Origin: Mugil cephalus
Lineage: Eukaryota > Chordata > Actinopteri > Mugiliformes > Mugilidae
DNA length: 64,000 bases
NCBI RefSeq assembly: GCF_022458985.1
Contig: NC_061786.1
Coordinates: forward strand, 21,949,974 to 22,013,973
Direction: 5' to 3'
Shown: in pieces, positions 34,935-50,300 of the stretch
Layout of the letters: every line of letters begins with the position of its first letter
Numbering within the stretch: position 1 is the first letter of the stretch
Notes under the pieces: model-generated
Database searches by the model: none
What the model saw: only the letters and a program-made list of their open reading frames with translations
Told to the model about the DNA's origin: nothing
Made by a program: the position numbers and the translations under genes

Positions 34935-37900
34935 GTTTTTCTTTTGTTTTTTTACCACATGCTTAGGTCATTAACACCTCCCCGCTCACCCCAACCACTG
35001 CGCCACCTGTGCACCATGTTAATTTAAATTTCTCCTCAACGACGAGGACGTGTTGACACACACACCGTTAATCCACCCAGTGAGCTGGAGAACACGCTGG
35101 TGACCGGCCAGACCAACAACACAGGAAATTAATTATGTGTCAAACAAGATCACGACTCGCCACCGTCTCTGCACGACTCTTATTTTTTTTTTATTTCCTA
35201 CTCTCGCGGCTCCAGAGCCGATCCCTCCGAGCTTTGTTCTGATTCGCGGCCAGCTGTGCATGACTGTGGGACAGATGAGAAGCTGCAGAGACCTCTGGCG
35301 TCAGGGGCGAATTGAGCCACATAATAAAAGCGAGTTCGCAGCTTTGTGCTTCTTCCACCGGGCCACATTCAGTCAGTGTGGGAGTGAAGGATCTCCGTTT
35401 GTTGAATGTCCGCAGGTGTCATTAAAAGCGCTGTGTGTAGTATAAAACATATATGAGAACATACTTTTCAAGCGGAACCTGTAATTACAAAAAAAAAAAA
35501 GAAAAAAGAAAAAAAAAGATGTTTTAGAAATAAAAGTAAAAACTATTTCTCGGAGTGCAAATACCAATGTTTGTGTGTAATCCAGGTGCACAGCAAGTGA
35601 ATTCTTCTGCTCCAGAGTCTGAAGGATTTTTATTCCAAAGCAGCTGCAGAATGTCACTCATTAGCTGCAGATCTCCAGCTGAAGGTTCATGTGCAAATCA
35701 GTGTGAAACCTGCTGCTCCACTACCTGATTAAAGTGAAAACCTGCAGACGCTCAGGCCTCAGTGGCACAAAGAGAAGAGAGGAAGCAAAAAGGTTCAGGT
35801 TGTTTTTACAAAAAGGTGAAGATTAAAAGGGAAACGTGAAGTGATTGGAATCATACAAACATCGCAGGACAACATAAACTATCTAACAGCCCCTAGGAGG
35901 CTTCTCTCAGGCTGGAATGTTGCAGGACAGCTGCACAGGTGTCAGGTGTTTTACCTGTCGGACGCTACTTCTCCTGAATCCCTGCAGAAGGGGAACCCAC
36001 AAATGATTTCCATCCAGATGGTTCCACCTCTGGAACAAAAAAAGAAAAGAAAAAGAAAAGAAAAAGAAGAGGGGGAAAGTAGTTTGTGCAGCAGCCCTTT
36101 CACCGAGTAACCATCCGTCAAAAGAAACGGAAGGAATCTCCGCCTAATGACCCCGAGGCTTTAGAGAAGAGCCCCGACGTCTGACCCTGACGTCTTGTTT
36201 TGTAAGCGAAGAGGCGGCGAGGCCGAGGAGAAAAGAGGGGACATGCAAAAAAACAATGGTATAGTCTCACCTTTTTTTCACAAAAGCGCACAATACGTCA
36301 GACATCTGGAGGTGCAGAGAGGCCACATGTGTTGTTTTGAGTTCCCAGGACATCCTATACTCAGCGCAGGTGCAAACACACGGTAAGGGGCATTCAGCAT
36401 TCCTCTCTGTCTAAATAAACACCGTGACATGTGAGTTTTTTACCGGTACAGTAGCTCCACGCGGGTCAGATCGGGCCTGACGCATCCAGGTAGGTAAAAG
36501 GTCAATTAACGAAAGGCTGCACCTCTTAGTCGTCTGCTAGGAAAACAGAGGGGAAAACAGCGCCTCATCTCCCTAAACGTTTGCGTCTCCTGTCGCCTGA
36601 GTCAGCAGAGAGGAGGGTTCAGGATGGGAGCAGGAATCCGCCGTGAAAAACAAGAGGCTCTCCAGAGGAGCGGTGAGATGGGGGGGGGGCAGCGGAGGTG
36701 TCACAAAAACCAAATCCCCACGACCGCTTTAATCACGGTTACTTGATTACTGCCTCCTTAACCATCTCCTCGGCTCACACTGCAAATTACATGTTTCATA
36801 GCTGCTTATAAAAAAAAATTCCACGTTGAGTGGCAAACCCCGCAGTGCAGCCGTAAACACGCTGAATTACAAATCACACTAATCACCAGGAAGAAGGAAT
36901 TATGTCCTGCTCAATATGCACCGTTACTGTTATTTACACTTTTGCAGCGCAGTAAAAATCACTTTGAAATGTCTCGCACACACACACACACACACACACA
37001 AAGCAAATAAGACTTTTTTTTTTTTTTTTTTAAATAAATCACCCAAAGCAATCATCAATATTTAAACGCTGAAAACGTAAAAGCCGATGTCGATACGTGT
37101 GAAATCCTCGGAGCAGAACCAGAGTGTGGTGTGAATACCTGAGTTAAAAACAACAGTTCAGCCGAGCGCGTTTCTGCGGCGTGATTAATGAACGGGGTCT
37201 TGTTTTTATTTGTCTCACCCTTGGTTGTGTGCCATAACTCACACCCAGCATCCTCCACTGATTCCTGCATGTGGCTTCTTGTCGGATTGCGCCGCGGTGC
37301 AGCCTACTGTGCCGCGTTTCCCTGGCAACCGCGCAAACACACTAATGGCGCAGATCTCGACAAGAGATAAGACTTTAAGACAGGACATTTGTAAGCATCA
37401 AGCGACAATGCGCGCACACACACACACAGACTTTTAAAAGAGGAAAAACAAAATAGCAACCAATCAGTAATAATAACAATAATAATAAACCTTCAGGTTA
37501 ATACTTTTAAATAACTGTTAGCAGCTGCTAATTTTAATATTACATATTACAAAAAATAGTTTATACAGAAGAGGAAAAAATGGTGCCAAAAATACAGTGA
37601 TTTGCCTTTTAATTGATTATAATTTATTCACCATCCACTTTTCTGGTTAATAATTGTCCTTTGACTGGAGGATTTTAAAACTTTTACACAGTTCACGGTC
37701 GAGTATAAATCTTTCAAACATTGTTTCAGTTTTGATATTTAACTTCTTTCATTGTGTGAAAGATATTAGGAGCAATTTAAGCACCTGCCATTAGTTAATT
37801 TGCATAAATAATGAACAGAAACTCTAATCTTTTGTTCCGTTTTTTGTAATATTGTAGCTTTGTGCTCCAGAATTTAAAGTCATTCTCTGAGTGAAGTGAT

Positions 37901-38378
37901 CACAGCTACAGTCACGTATTCTATGGCTTCGTATCATTAAATGGTTTCATTTTATCACAGTGTTTACAGCTTCACTCCTTTAGACGCCTATTTACAACCA
38001 TGATTATGTCACTAAACTTCTATTAAATTCTGTTTATTACAGAAAAAGTGCGGCTCAGAAATAAAGCAGCCAACTTAATTACCGATTGTCACCTTCCCTC
38101 AGCGAATCTTTGATTCTTTCAGCGACTTGGCATCGTCTCCGCTCTAACAGTGATGATCCTCTCTGAGGTGTTGTGATTCATATTTTCCTGTCACTGTTAC
38201 TCTCTTGTTTAACAATCATTATTCCTGCACTAACAACATGCATCCTCGATATCAACTGCAGTAAACACAAAATCCCTCGCCGGCTGCTGCAGCCAAATTT
38301 ACCACCGTTCAGTTTCTGGCAGCTCCGGAAACGTTTCGGGCCCCATCCCCGCGCGCCGCTCGGCTCGGCTCACATCGC
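34935..38378. other. emx1-sfxn5 convergent intergenic region
   Basis: No coding gene. Compact non-repetitive segments occur at about 35.20-35.43 kb and 36.16-36.75 kb; the latter contains TGACGTC and GACGTCT words. Simple repeats include (CA)n at 36977-37000 and a T-run at about 37014-37032. This stretch should also hold the 3' UTRs of emx1 and, on the opposite strand, sfxn5. Confidence 0.55.
38033..38038 (-). terminator. Possible sfxn5 polyadenylation signal
   Basis: TTTATT on the plus strand reads AATAAA on the sfxn5 strand, 341 bp after its stop codon. Chosen only as the first such word downstream of the stop; further ones exist. Confidence 0.35.
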
Positions 38379-41228
38379 TCACAGGCCTTTATTGTAAGTC
38401 ACGATCTTACAATCTGTTGCCATGGCGATCTCCGGCTCTAACTGATTCACACCGATCTGTGGGAATCAAAGCAGAACGAAAAGATCAATAGTGCAAACGG
38501 AAATATTTGGCACAAGCTGTCGGATACATGGACGTGTAGTTTGCATCCACGCATCATCCGCACGAAACCACTACCTTTATCTGGAGAGGGTTTTACTCGT
38601 AGCTAAATCCTTCTTAAAGGCTTTAAATGTTCCGTCCATTTACTGCTAATGTGCAAAAAGAGCCAATTTGGCAGATTAAAGTCTAATTTGAGGGTTGCAT
38701 CTCCTAATATTTGAACCAGAGACAGATGGCTGTTGGAGTTGGAGGCAGCGTCGTAATCAGACATCTTGGTAGGTGTGAAATGGGGAAGTGGGACAAATTG
38801 AGTAGGCGGGGGGTCCAGGGGAGCGGGGGGCACTCATGTTGCTTTTTGGGGAGATCTTTTGTTTTTCATCTGCTATGCTCACGAAAGTGCAAAAAGGACT
38901 TGTGAGAGAAAAACAGGCTCCTCGGCGGAACGCGAGGCTGCTTTTCACAGGACTGTTGGCGGCACATATGTCTGAAGTTTCTTGCCATATGGCTGTCTGA
39001 GCTATTTCCAGCGGTAATTAAATCTTAAACATTTTAAAGCCAGAGCTGGTTGGCTGGTGTCAGCAAGTCATTTGGCAGAGAGGAGACAAAGAGAGGAAAA
39101 ACAAAATCGTGCCCATTTTAATGAGCACAATGACACGTACGGAGGCAATGAGGCTAAAGTTAGACCTCAGCCTGCTAGCCCGCATGGCATCAGTGGCGGT
39201 GAATGAAGGCAGCGGAGGCTCTGAGGAGATCACAACAGAGCAGGTTAAAGTCTCAGAGGGCTGTGCCTCATTAGGAGGGAGCTTCTGTACAGCTCAATGG
39301 GAAACAGTGAAGAGGTCAGCAGACAAAACATCAGTCACTGAAACCGAGCCCCACGTTCAACACAGTCACGGCTGGAAACAGAAATCACTGCCAACGAGGA
39401 CGCTGACTCGTATTTAAATGTCCCTGACGTGACTGATTCACATCACAGCACAACTATTATCTACTATAAACAGCTTCACACTGACATCTGATGCGTCAGT
39501 AATCTCCGTACAGGTCCAGGTCTGACGCACTTTTAAACGCTGAAATAAACACAGAGTTTGGTGTTTAGTACCTGGGACATCTGTGGAAAGAGGCTGATGG
39601 CGAGCGGCAGCGCCAGGCCAAAGGCAGCGAGAACCACCAGGCTGTGGACGGGCAGGATGAGCCTCGGCCGTCTCTGCAGGACAGGGAGCCTGACGGAGGA
39701 CGAAGAAGAAGAAGAAAGCAAATAAATAACGTTATAAATTAGTAGATTCTACTAATCAGCCACAGTCTGATACAGACAAATGTTTCAGGAGTTAGGAATT
39801 AAGGACTAGTTAAGACAATTACACAATGGTAATTGCTCCTAAGTCTGGCTGTGACAAGTGGATAGATATAATAATGTTTAGTAGGATCCAAATTAGCTGC
39901 TGCACATCTACAGCTAAACTTCCTGGGGTCCACACATGAAATAAAAACACTCTTTCATAGATTGTTGTGAATTGAACATTCATAGAGTTCACATTCTTTC
40001 ATTCAACTAAACTGAATGTAAATGGAATAATACTCAGAAACGAAATAATAATAATCAACAACAGTCATTATTAACAATCACCATCATTACAATAATAACA
40101 ACAAGCATGTGTACTCCATGCTTTTTTTTAGCTGTAGGCAGTTATAGCATTACCGCATGAAGATAGCATGATAGCATGATGATAGCATGATAGCATCCTC
40201 TTGTGTCATGTAATTTGCACGTATAACAGAGCTTAATGTTAATTATATAGACAAGTAGGATGTTTTCATAATCTAATATTTCTTAAAAAGACTATAAGAG
40301 ATAGTTTCAGCCTCTCTGTGACTTTAGTCTAATTTATTGTCATGTGCGTTTACATGTCAGGTTTTAGGCTACTTTGCATATACAGGAGATATTTTCATAG
40401 TTTATATATATTCTCAACATTTGCGCATTTTGTTTACATTTTTTGTTGCTCTGTTGCTGCACTGCAGGTGTTTGAGGAAGTTCATTTCAATTCTGCATCG
40501 TGTTGCACATGTCAGAATTGACATTTGACCTGATTGTACAGTTAGAGCTGCTCTGTTTGGAGCCTCTGCAGGTTTCCCAAGTCCTTCACCAGATCCCTGA
40601 GCAGTCAGTTCCCTGTTTGACCAGTTGTGGTGTCAAATACACAGAGTATCTTCTTATGAGTGACACATTCTTCCCCATATCTGTGCCTTACTTTCTAAAA
40701 TGACACCGAGGAGCTTTGTTTCTTCAACCTGCTCAACAGTAACATTGTTTTTTCTATGTTTCTATTAAGTTTCTCTAAAAGAAAAATCTCTGCACAAATA
40801 AAAAGACTATTTGAAGGAGCTCATTTACAGATGAAGTGCAATTAAGTCCATTAAGTTGCTGTTTAGAGGAATTCTTTTAAATATAAATACTTAACATTGT
40901 CTTTGTCTTTCATGTTTAATCCTCTCAAATCAATTTGACAGCCATCGGAACCAAAAGCATTTCTTTCTTTCTTTCTTTCTTTTTGTTAAGGACATTTCAT
41001 AGATTTGTCTCCAGAAATATATTTCCCCGTCCTCGGTCCGTGTTTTCTCCTGGCTGCCCCTCCGTAGGATAATCCCCTCTTCAGTGTGTGGGACAGCGAA
41101 CTCAGCGGGAGCTTGAGAAAGAGCCGCTCCATCTCTCCTCCACCAGCGACGCCTCTCCCCCTAACGAGGAGAGCTACTGCCTAATGAGGGAGCTCATTAA
41201 CACATATGGCTGCCATGGTTTAATTAGG

Positions 41229-41310
<82 letters not shown>

Positions 41311-44300
41311 CTTGGAGTCTTGGAGAACTGCAGTACAAAGAGGAAAGTCAATGGGAGAGAAGTTGTGAGGTATGCAGAGAGGAGGACACGCAGGTTTGGA
41401 CACACCTGTGAGTTTAAAATCTTGATATTTATCCCCAAAGTAAGGACACGATTTCACGCAACACCGGCTGCATTCACGTGCTCCCAGTGACCTGGTGAGA
41501 GGCCATGCTGTGGATGAGGTTTTAGTGAGGTCTGAATGTTTAAAAGAACCTAACTGGGTATTAGATTATCCCTCTGACCTGCAGCCACAGAGAGAAATAT
41601 GTCACTGAATGATGGTGACATAGGAACAGTGGTTCAATGTTTGTTTCTGACTCTAAAATAAACATAACAGCTTAAAAAAAGAAGCAGCGTCACTAATAAT
41701 TCCTTCTTATTTTCCAGCCCTGTGGAACTTGATGCTCCGTATACGCGGTAGCATGTGAATGAGAACAATTAAAGTGTAAAGCAGGTTTGAAATTTCTACA
41801 CTAATATCGCAGCTTGGGAACATTTGGAGGTGGTAATTACAAACAAAGATGCAACAGAGGAGATCAGAAAATAATGAGGAGGTGTTTCTCACAGCGCCGG
41901 AGAAAGAGACTGTTCTTTATATACATACATCGTTCCAGAGATTAGTTCTTTGTCAACAGCGTTTGCTTTATTTCCTTTAACTACACTCAACCCACAACAA
42001 ATTAGGTGCAAACTGATCCAAAAAGGAGATTTTTAAGGATAAACGTTGTCATGCAACTTATCAAAATACAAACATATATATATGTTATTATTATTATTAT
42101 TATACGTCCTACCACACACCCAGACTTAAGAAAATACTGTGTTGATCTTGGTTAATATTTCTCTTTTAGTTGATTTTGTTGATTAAGTATTACTGATTCA
42201 AAGAAATAAAACTCTTCGCATGTCAGGGTTTCTTCATCGGATTTTCAGAACCTACTCTCACGATATATGTTCAACTGCCAAAACATTAAGTACACAAGTG
42301 AAAACTAATGTGCTCTAATGTAAGAGTCCTGCATTCTAATTCTAATTAAAACCTATACAGTTATTTCTTTTTAGTTTTTAAATCTGCATATGTTTGTTTG
42401 TGTATGCATGTCCTCCTCCTACACACTAGGTGGCGATATGTGTCTTTCCAACAGGTTAATACGGCCTAATATGTCATATAATAACCAACTGGAGTCGTTC
42501 ATGTGTCGGACCAGCATTTCAAACAGCAACCAGATGGATAATAATAATTTTTTTAATCTTGTATGTAATGTGCGCACTACTTATCGTGCAGATAAGATGG
42601 CGCTATCCCTCAGGTGGCTCTGTTTACCTTCTTCTTCTTCTGTGACTGACTTTCTTGGATGTTTTTGTTCTGGGGTCACATGCCAGTGCAGCGGTTGTGG
42701 AGCATGTACACACGTATTATCTAGTAAAAACAGTATTATATTGCTAACGTTACTTCTCAGTAAAGCTCTTAGCATTAGCATCTTTTATTTAGCTACATTT
42801 ATCGTAACTGAAATGACCTAAAATTGATTTAAACTAACTGAAATTGAGGCTAATCTACTTTTCCAAATCCATAATAGTTCGTATGGATCATTGTCAACTC
42901 AAATGGTCCTTAATTTGATCTGATAATCCACATTTTTAAGTTTTAAGCTTAAATTGTCCAGTTAAAGTCGGATTAAGGCAGTAATTCTTTTTTTTTTTTT
43001 TTGCACGTGCATGTAAACGTACCGAGTGTGACATGAGTGCTACACATGAATGTCACGACAACCCAAGCGTATGTGCATTAATTTATCTTAAGACATACAA
43101 CAATAAATAAATGCTCCGAGCCCTCTCATGTGTCTGTAAACCTCCAAACTCCAGAGGACCAGAACGTGCTGTCACTGCTCTAAACGTGTTCTCAACAGTG
43201 TAATCCATCAGCGAGGGGCCGCCCAGAGACCCGTCTCTGTCCCCTTGTTCTCGCTCCATTGAGAGCCAGTGAAGGCGAGCTGACATAGAGGATAGCTGAG
43301 CGCTATTCACCTGCAACCGCAGTCGGCCTCACAGCTCCTCTGCTCGCCCTCACAGCTTCGTCTCTCGTCTCTTTCAGCTGCCAGGAATCCCAAACACACC
43401 TGGGCAGCCGAGCCACCCCGCCGTCTGAGCCCGCCTACTCGGAGCAGTCGAAACAAGTGCCGTCAAGGATTTCCCAGAGACGGCCGCATTCCTCGGCGCA
43501 CCGCAGGCTCAGTCAGGCCATCGATCACAGCGCGGCCGTATAAACACGCCGCATCATTAAGACATCATTACAGTCAAATCACACAACGCTGAGCCTCAGC
43601 GGCGGAGAGAGGCTTCTTCAGACTGTGTGGGCCCAACGAAAAAGCCAGTTTATAACACAGATTGATACAAGCGGTGACTCATCTATAGCGAATCAGGGGG
43701 TGAAATCAGTTGTTTTTGCTGCAGCAGACAGGGGGTGTTTGGTCTCTTTTTCTAATTCAAACTGTTTCTTGAACACGGAGGGATGCACTTGATCCCAAAA
43801 AACAGTACTGGAAATAAAGAGATTAACTTGAGCGCAGCTGCAATGAACAGGGCAAAGAAAGAGCGCCACCTACAGAAACTCAAACCTGCACCGGTTGAAG
43901 GTACAGCAGATTAATTTTTAGTGTGAGGATGCTGAAACTAGGCACGTCTCTGTAAAAAGAAAAGCTATTGGAAAGCAGATGTGTCGTCTGTGTGCGTTTT
44001 GTTGTAGTTTATGAAGAACATTGCTGGGTTTATAATTTTATCTCTTCTCTGAACTCGTGATAAATAGTAATGAGCAAACTTCCACACGGCAAAACAAAGA
44101 CAAAAATGTCTAAATCTAAATTCTAATATTGTTTCTCTATAGGTATCACATCATGAGCACCTTATTAATATTACATAGTTGTGCCTCCAAATCAGTTGAG
44201 AGAATGGACATGGTCTGAGGGTGTTGAATGTTGTTAGTGGGGGAGTTTGAGGGGGGAGATCCCACCGATACTTAATCAGTTTGGGATCTGGTGAATTTAG

Positions 44301-47300
44301 AGGCCAGGTCAACACCCTGTGCTGTTCTTCATGCTTTTTTGAGTTGTTCCTAAACTGTTTTTGTGGCTGTATCTCTGCTTTGTGTTATTGTAATGGGGTG
44401 GAGGGGGGGTCTGGTCTGGTTTGGTCTGGTCTGGTCTGGTCTGGGTGGGGGCTACATGTCTAAATAATATCCACATGAATGAACGCCAGGTCCAAAAGAT
44501 TCCCAGCAGAATTGTCACAATGTTATTCACGTCATAACTTTGTGGCTGTAAACAGAAATCTTATTTCTTATGTAAGTGATTAAAAGTCAGTGTTGTGTTT
44601 CTTACTTTTCCAGAACAGACATGATAATGGGAGGAAGCAGCAGGATGGGCATGGGCAGCACCATTCTGGTCAGGGCCGTCTCCAACAGAGCCTGTCGCAA
44701 AGACGGGAAAAAGTAAAAACGACATGTTTTAGAAGCAAAACAAACTCAACCGTTACGTGTAAATATAGACGTGTGAGCTCTCATTTACAGTTTAAACTGT
44801 GCTGCATCTACACGCATTGCAGCGTTTACTGATTAATTACAGCTAGAGCAGCGTGGTAGATTTATTTTAGCTACGTACGTGCCTGGCGGCCACCTTCGAC
44901 GTCCCCACCACGTTCCCGTTGTTGTCGAGCACGCTGATGCCCTCCGACAGCTCCGAGTGTCTCATGAGCACCACGTTACAGACGTTAGCGCTCGCTGCGA
45001 AAGAGGTGAGAGTGTTTTTAAAACATTTTATTATTTCACAAATTAGCAAATTGCCTTTTCAGCCTGTGGCTCGGGTGCGAGTTCAGAGCGCGGTGCGGTC
45101 GTGGGCACGGGAAAGATGGGAGATTAATGTCTTTAATTAAAGCGTTAGCGGGAACGTTTTGGAAAGTTTTGTTCAGTTTTTTGCCTTCAAGAATAATGTG
45201 ACAATTTCCTCATCTCAATATTACTTATTCTCAGGGTTTTTTTTCACAGGGCGTCACTAGGTTTTTAGGACCCAGGAGAAATCTCACAAACTACGAAAAA
45301 AGACTGAGAATTTATTTATTGTTATTATTTAAACACAGTGCAACAACAGTAACTATTAATAACTGATCAACATGGAGGCACGACTGTCGCTGTCAACACA
45401 ATAATTGTTTGCAGATATTTTGAAATCACACAGATTACACATGTGACTAAAATGGCTGCAATTTCAAGCCCTGAAAAATTATAATTTAATTACTTGAATT
45501 AAATTAATATTAATGAGAGGAACGGATTTGATAAGGACGCAGTGAAGGACGGGGCTCGCTCCGCCTGACACTATGAAGTGAAGAGAAATGGGCAGATTTA
45601 CGATCATATTTAAGTGATTTATTTACTTAAACTCATATTCTGGTCATTTTATATTGAATTGTTTTTGCCTTCAGTCCCCTTAAAATAGGCCTAATGACAC
45701 CAGTGTTTTTTGACATAATAAAACATAATTGTTTAATGAAAGGTATATGAAGGCATTACTCTCTTATAACATCTAGTAAATCATAAATTAATCAGAAACA
45801 AAATTATTTATAACTTTTCTTTACAGCAGCTTCTACACAAAGTGTTCAGAACAAAGAGCCATTTAGGCAATTATTCTCAGAATACAAGCATCAATGTAAA
45901 ACATATAAGAAATATATATGAAAATATGTACAAGTGTAAGTGAACATGTTCTGAGTTGTTGCTCTATAATTATATTTTATATGGAGTATTATTGCAGCGG
46001 AAAATGTTTGCACATGGTGAGTCTAGAAACCAATAAATATATAAGGAATATCAGTATAAATACGTGTTACTGCACACTCAGAGCGAGGAGCTGTACAGAC
46101 TGATGGCAGAATTTGCAGGTTTCTCATGATCATAAATTAAGTGATTGCATTGAGATAAACCTAGTTTTCTTTAGTTATGTAACGTCAGTGTCTCTAAGAA
46201 CAATAAAATCAGTCTATTAGATACGTAACAGGTCAGTTCTTTGGTCAAATCTTAATAAAATATTGCCTGATTTGTCTCTGGTGCTACAGTTTGACATTTT
46301 ACTGTAAAATGTCAGATAGTATCAGCACCACCTGCCCTGTTCAGGATGCATAACAACATTTTATATTAACATTATTTCACATTTCTATTCAACATAAGCT
46401 GTGGCGCGAACACGACTTTATTCACTGAGCGTTTGGATCTCGTGGAAGACACAGATTTGATCCTGTGATATAAATATCAGATTTTCCCTCTAGATGAACA
46501 AATAAACACTCACTTTACGTCGTAATTCATGAAACTGAACGTCCCGACACAAACAAACAGTAACGGACGAGCGGAACCAAAGTGTCTGGCAGGTTGACAA
46601 ACAGCGGGTGTTGTTGCCCTCTGATTTATTCACGCGCGCTGAAATGAACGCAAATGTATGTTAATACAGATGAACCTTTCTTCTTGACTCTAATAGGAAT
46701 AAGAAAAACTCATTTTAGAGAGTTTAGTGGTGGCGCCCCAAGCCTTTTTAATTTAAGACAACAGCGTTCACAGTTATCTGTGCGAAGGGCCGCGGGGCTG
46801 CCAGGTCGCTTTGTGAGGGGAATTCAATTGACTGAGCAAATAGCTCTTTTTACCTACAAGGGATTGTTTTTCTTTTTTTTTTTTTTTATCCAGACCAATT
46901 AATAAAGGGAGCGATAGTAGGATTTTGGCAAGGAATAATAAAGGCTGCAGCACATTCTCAAAAACTTGTTTGTAATTGATTGAAATAATAATAAGAATAA
47001 TATCAAAATCGTTAAAGATAAATGATGAAATATCTGGTTTAATTGTACATAATTTAAATATCTGTGTTTGTTCCAGTTGTCGCCTAATAACTAGTGGTGC
47101 AACCACAGAAATGCATCCAAGAATTTTTCACGTAATTACTTCCTAAATATCACAAATAACGACAAATATTTTTCAAAAGACATCAAATTAATTACACTCG
47201 CAAGTTCCCCTCCAGTTAAGGTCTTCATGATCTAATTGAGTGACAGGCCGCCGCTTGATTAGGTTATTACAAATAAATCTAGCCTTAAGTAAGCAAACCG

Positions 47301-50300
47301 AATCAAACGGGTGAAAATTCAAACAGCACTTTGCTTTCGCTCGCTTCAATTAGCCATTTTAATTACCTTTTATATGGGCCCACCAAAACAACAACAGCAA
47401 CAACAATGAACAAACAGAAATCAGGTAAATGAGGCCTTGACATAGACGCCACTTTAGGGGTAATTATCCAATTTGTTTGCGGCAGCAGAGTTCTAACGAG
47501 CAGCCAATTACCAGGCAAAGGCTGCGCTGTAGAAACCTGTTGATTTAATTAGAAGAACCGCTATGGTAAGGAAGGGGAGGGGGCAGGCAAACAATTTAAT
47601 TATGAGCCAGCAGCCCAGGGCATTCTGGGACACGGGTCTATACCCCTGGGTGTGATTGTGTTTGTGGGAGAGAGTGGCATGAAAATCAGCTTTGTGGCTC
47701 CACACACGTCTGTTAAAGGGAACACGTCTCCATCCCTGCAGAGATTAAGGTCGACGAACCAGTGAGGAAAAGAAAAACAGAAAGCTGAGGCAGATGATTT
47801 CCAAATCCAAATAAAATAATATAAAAAAAAATAAAAGCGAAGAAGAAGGACCGTTGTAGTAGAGAAGTGGGACTTAATCCCTGTTTTCTCTGAGCTTTTT
47901 AAACTTACCCACTGCTGGGAAGGGGATGAACCTCTGCACCAAAAGCCTGGTGGTTGGGCTGAAGCGGTTTGCTTTCCGGATTAAAACATTCAGGCCGACC
48001 TGAAGGGAAAAACCAGAAGCACATGGTACAAATAAATAAAAAAATAAATAAAAAAGCCACTTTGAAATAATAAGAAAACAGCTTTTGGTCTTTCAAAAGT
48101 GCCATGAAACGAACTACACTCTCAGATTAACAAACTAAATGAAAAAACAGCTGAATCATGCAGCTTTGCTGTGTTTTAAACCAACAGTAACAGAGGCCTG
48201 TAGTCACGAGGCTGCACAGATAACACAACACCACCACCACCACGACCACGCTAGCTCTCTGCAGCCCGGCGGGGGGGCGTCACCAGAGCGGACGTTTAAT
48301 TGGAGAGCTCCCGGCCCCCTCCCGGCCCGTCGTTCCGCCCTCCAGGCGCCCCGCACATCTTATTTTTTCCCCCCGTGCTCGCTGCCATTGTGGAGCCCGA
48401 GGCCGTGGGCCGGATGAGGGCCCAGCGGGGCCAGTAATTGGCTCGGTTTGAGCCCCTTGTCCACGCTAAGGGCTGTGTCAGGCAGGTGTGTGAACGAGCA
48501 TTATACTCTTTTTGACACGTGAGCCTTTGATGACAGAAAGGTAAGAAAAATCTAAAGGTTTTGTGGGTTTTGTAAAAGCTGATATTGGACGGTTAATGAT
48601 GGTTAGCTCCTAGGAAACTGACACCATTAAAAAAATAAATCGTGGTGCTTTTTCCTAAAAGCGTTAAAATCTGCCACAAACTGCCTGCACATTTTATTTA
48701 TCATTCAACAAAACGGATCATAACACAGACTCATTTCATGCAGCATTAATGCGACTCACAGCAATGGACACAGCGCTGGTCACCGCTCCGACGTATCCCT
48801 GGAAGAATTTGGAAACTGGAGCTGGCTACAGGGACAAAAAAATAAAAAAAAAAGTGTGAGACATGGCAATAAAAACAATCAGCTGACCTGAGAAAGGTAC
48901 GGTACCTTGGAGGCGTTGCGGTTGCAGTAGTTGACACAGGCATTGTGACTTTGATTTAACCACTGTAATAAAAAGGAGACGGAGAGATTCAGATTCAACA
49001 CAGACACATTCGTCTCATTACAGCTGTTCTCTATGTGAGTTCACTATAAACTAATTATACATCAGTATAAGAGTCATTCCTGATTATGGAAATATACATC
49101 ATAAAACAGTGTTTTTATTTAATTTATCTCTCAGTCTTCATAAGCAAATTAAACTGTTGTAACTCTGGAGAAAAAGTTAATAAGAAAATGTCAAACTTTC
49201 CATTAGATTCAAGTTTAAATTAACACCAGATTGTCTCTGTTTGACGACTCATGATTTGACGTTTTATCCGAACAAAATTACTAATAAGCCAAAAGATAAA
49301 AATGATGATATGTTAAACATAGAACTTATAAGAAGAGGAAAAGTAGATGTGATAATATTGTGGCATAAAAGTTCATGTTTGACGCCTCATTCTTGTCATG
49401 GAAGAACTTAACTTTCCAAGATGGATCAGAAATATTCTGTATTTTCTGAGGAAAGGTTCTCTACAATCTTTTAAGGAAACTTGAACCCCATTTCTGGAGT
49501 TCTACAAGATCTAACAAGTTCCATTAAAGGAGGACAAGGAAACCAGTGTAAAGCTGAGTTGTTTGTGTTTGTTTTATTTTTTCCTTTCTCTTTTTGTCTC
49601 TATCTTAACAGAAATCCTGATGGAAAAAACTACAGTCACAGAAATGTCAGTTAAAATAAAAAATAAATAACTGATATTATCTAAATGATAATACTGATTC
49701 CTGATATTTAAAGAAATACCTGCCAGAAGACGGTTGACACCAGCGTTTGATTGGGGAGGAGGAGGCCGACGACCTGCACAAAGAGGTAAAAACGTTTTAG
49801 AACAATTGATAAAGGTCCGTGTATGATTCGTTCATTTGAATTTCAATTCAGACCGGAAAATCAGTAAAATGGAAAAACAGTTTGTCAACATCAAACAAAA
49901 AAAACAAGTTCTAATATTTAATTTTACGTTTTGGTGAAATATAAAAGATTCAAAAAACAGGCTTGGCGGCTATTTTGCTTTTGATATTTTGTTTATTGTC
50001 ATCCTGGAAATATTTTAGCTGATTGGCTGAGTGAAGAAAAATAGCAGCGACGTCATTTGTGATGCGTGCAGAAGTGACCATATATGGTAACTTGCCCGAT
50101 AAAGGGAGCTTGAATTGAGTCTTATGACAACTTTCCTCGACGAGGCTGTGCATTTACTGACAAACAACAACTTCCAGGGTTCAGAAAATCCAAATAGCAA
50201 CTGAGACCGTTCTTTTGAATGTTGTAGAATAATAATAGAGAGATCGAAATCTGTTTTTTGTTTGACACTGAACTGTTTTTCCATTGTACCGATTTTTACA

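Noticed and set aside
41088..41457. Open frames made of His-Thr or Cys-Val dipeptides
   Set aside because: Direct translation of the (AC)n microsatellite; the same holds for frames at 53.1-53.6 kb over (GT)n tracts.
42390..42821. 143-codon plus-strand open frame in an sfxn5 intron
   Set aside because: No recognisable domain, cysteine/serine-rich chance frame, no splice partners; only a CTCF-like CACTAGGTGGCG word near 42426 is notable.
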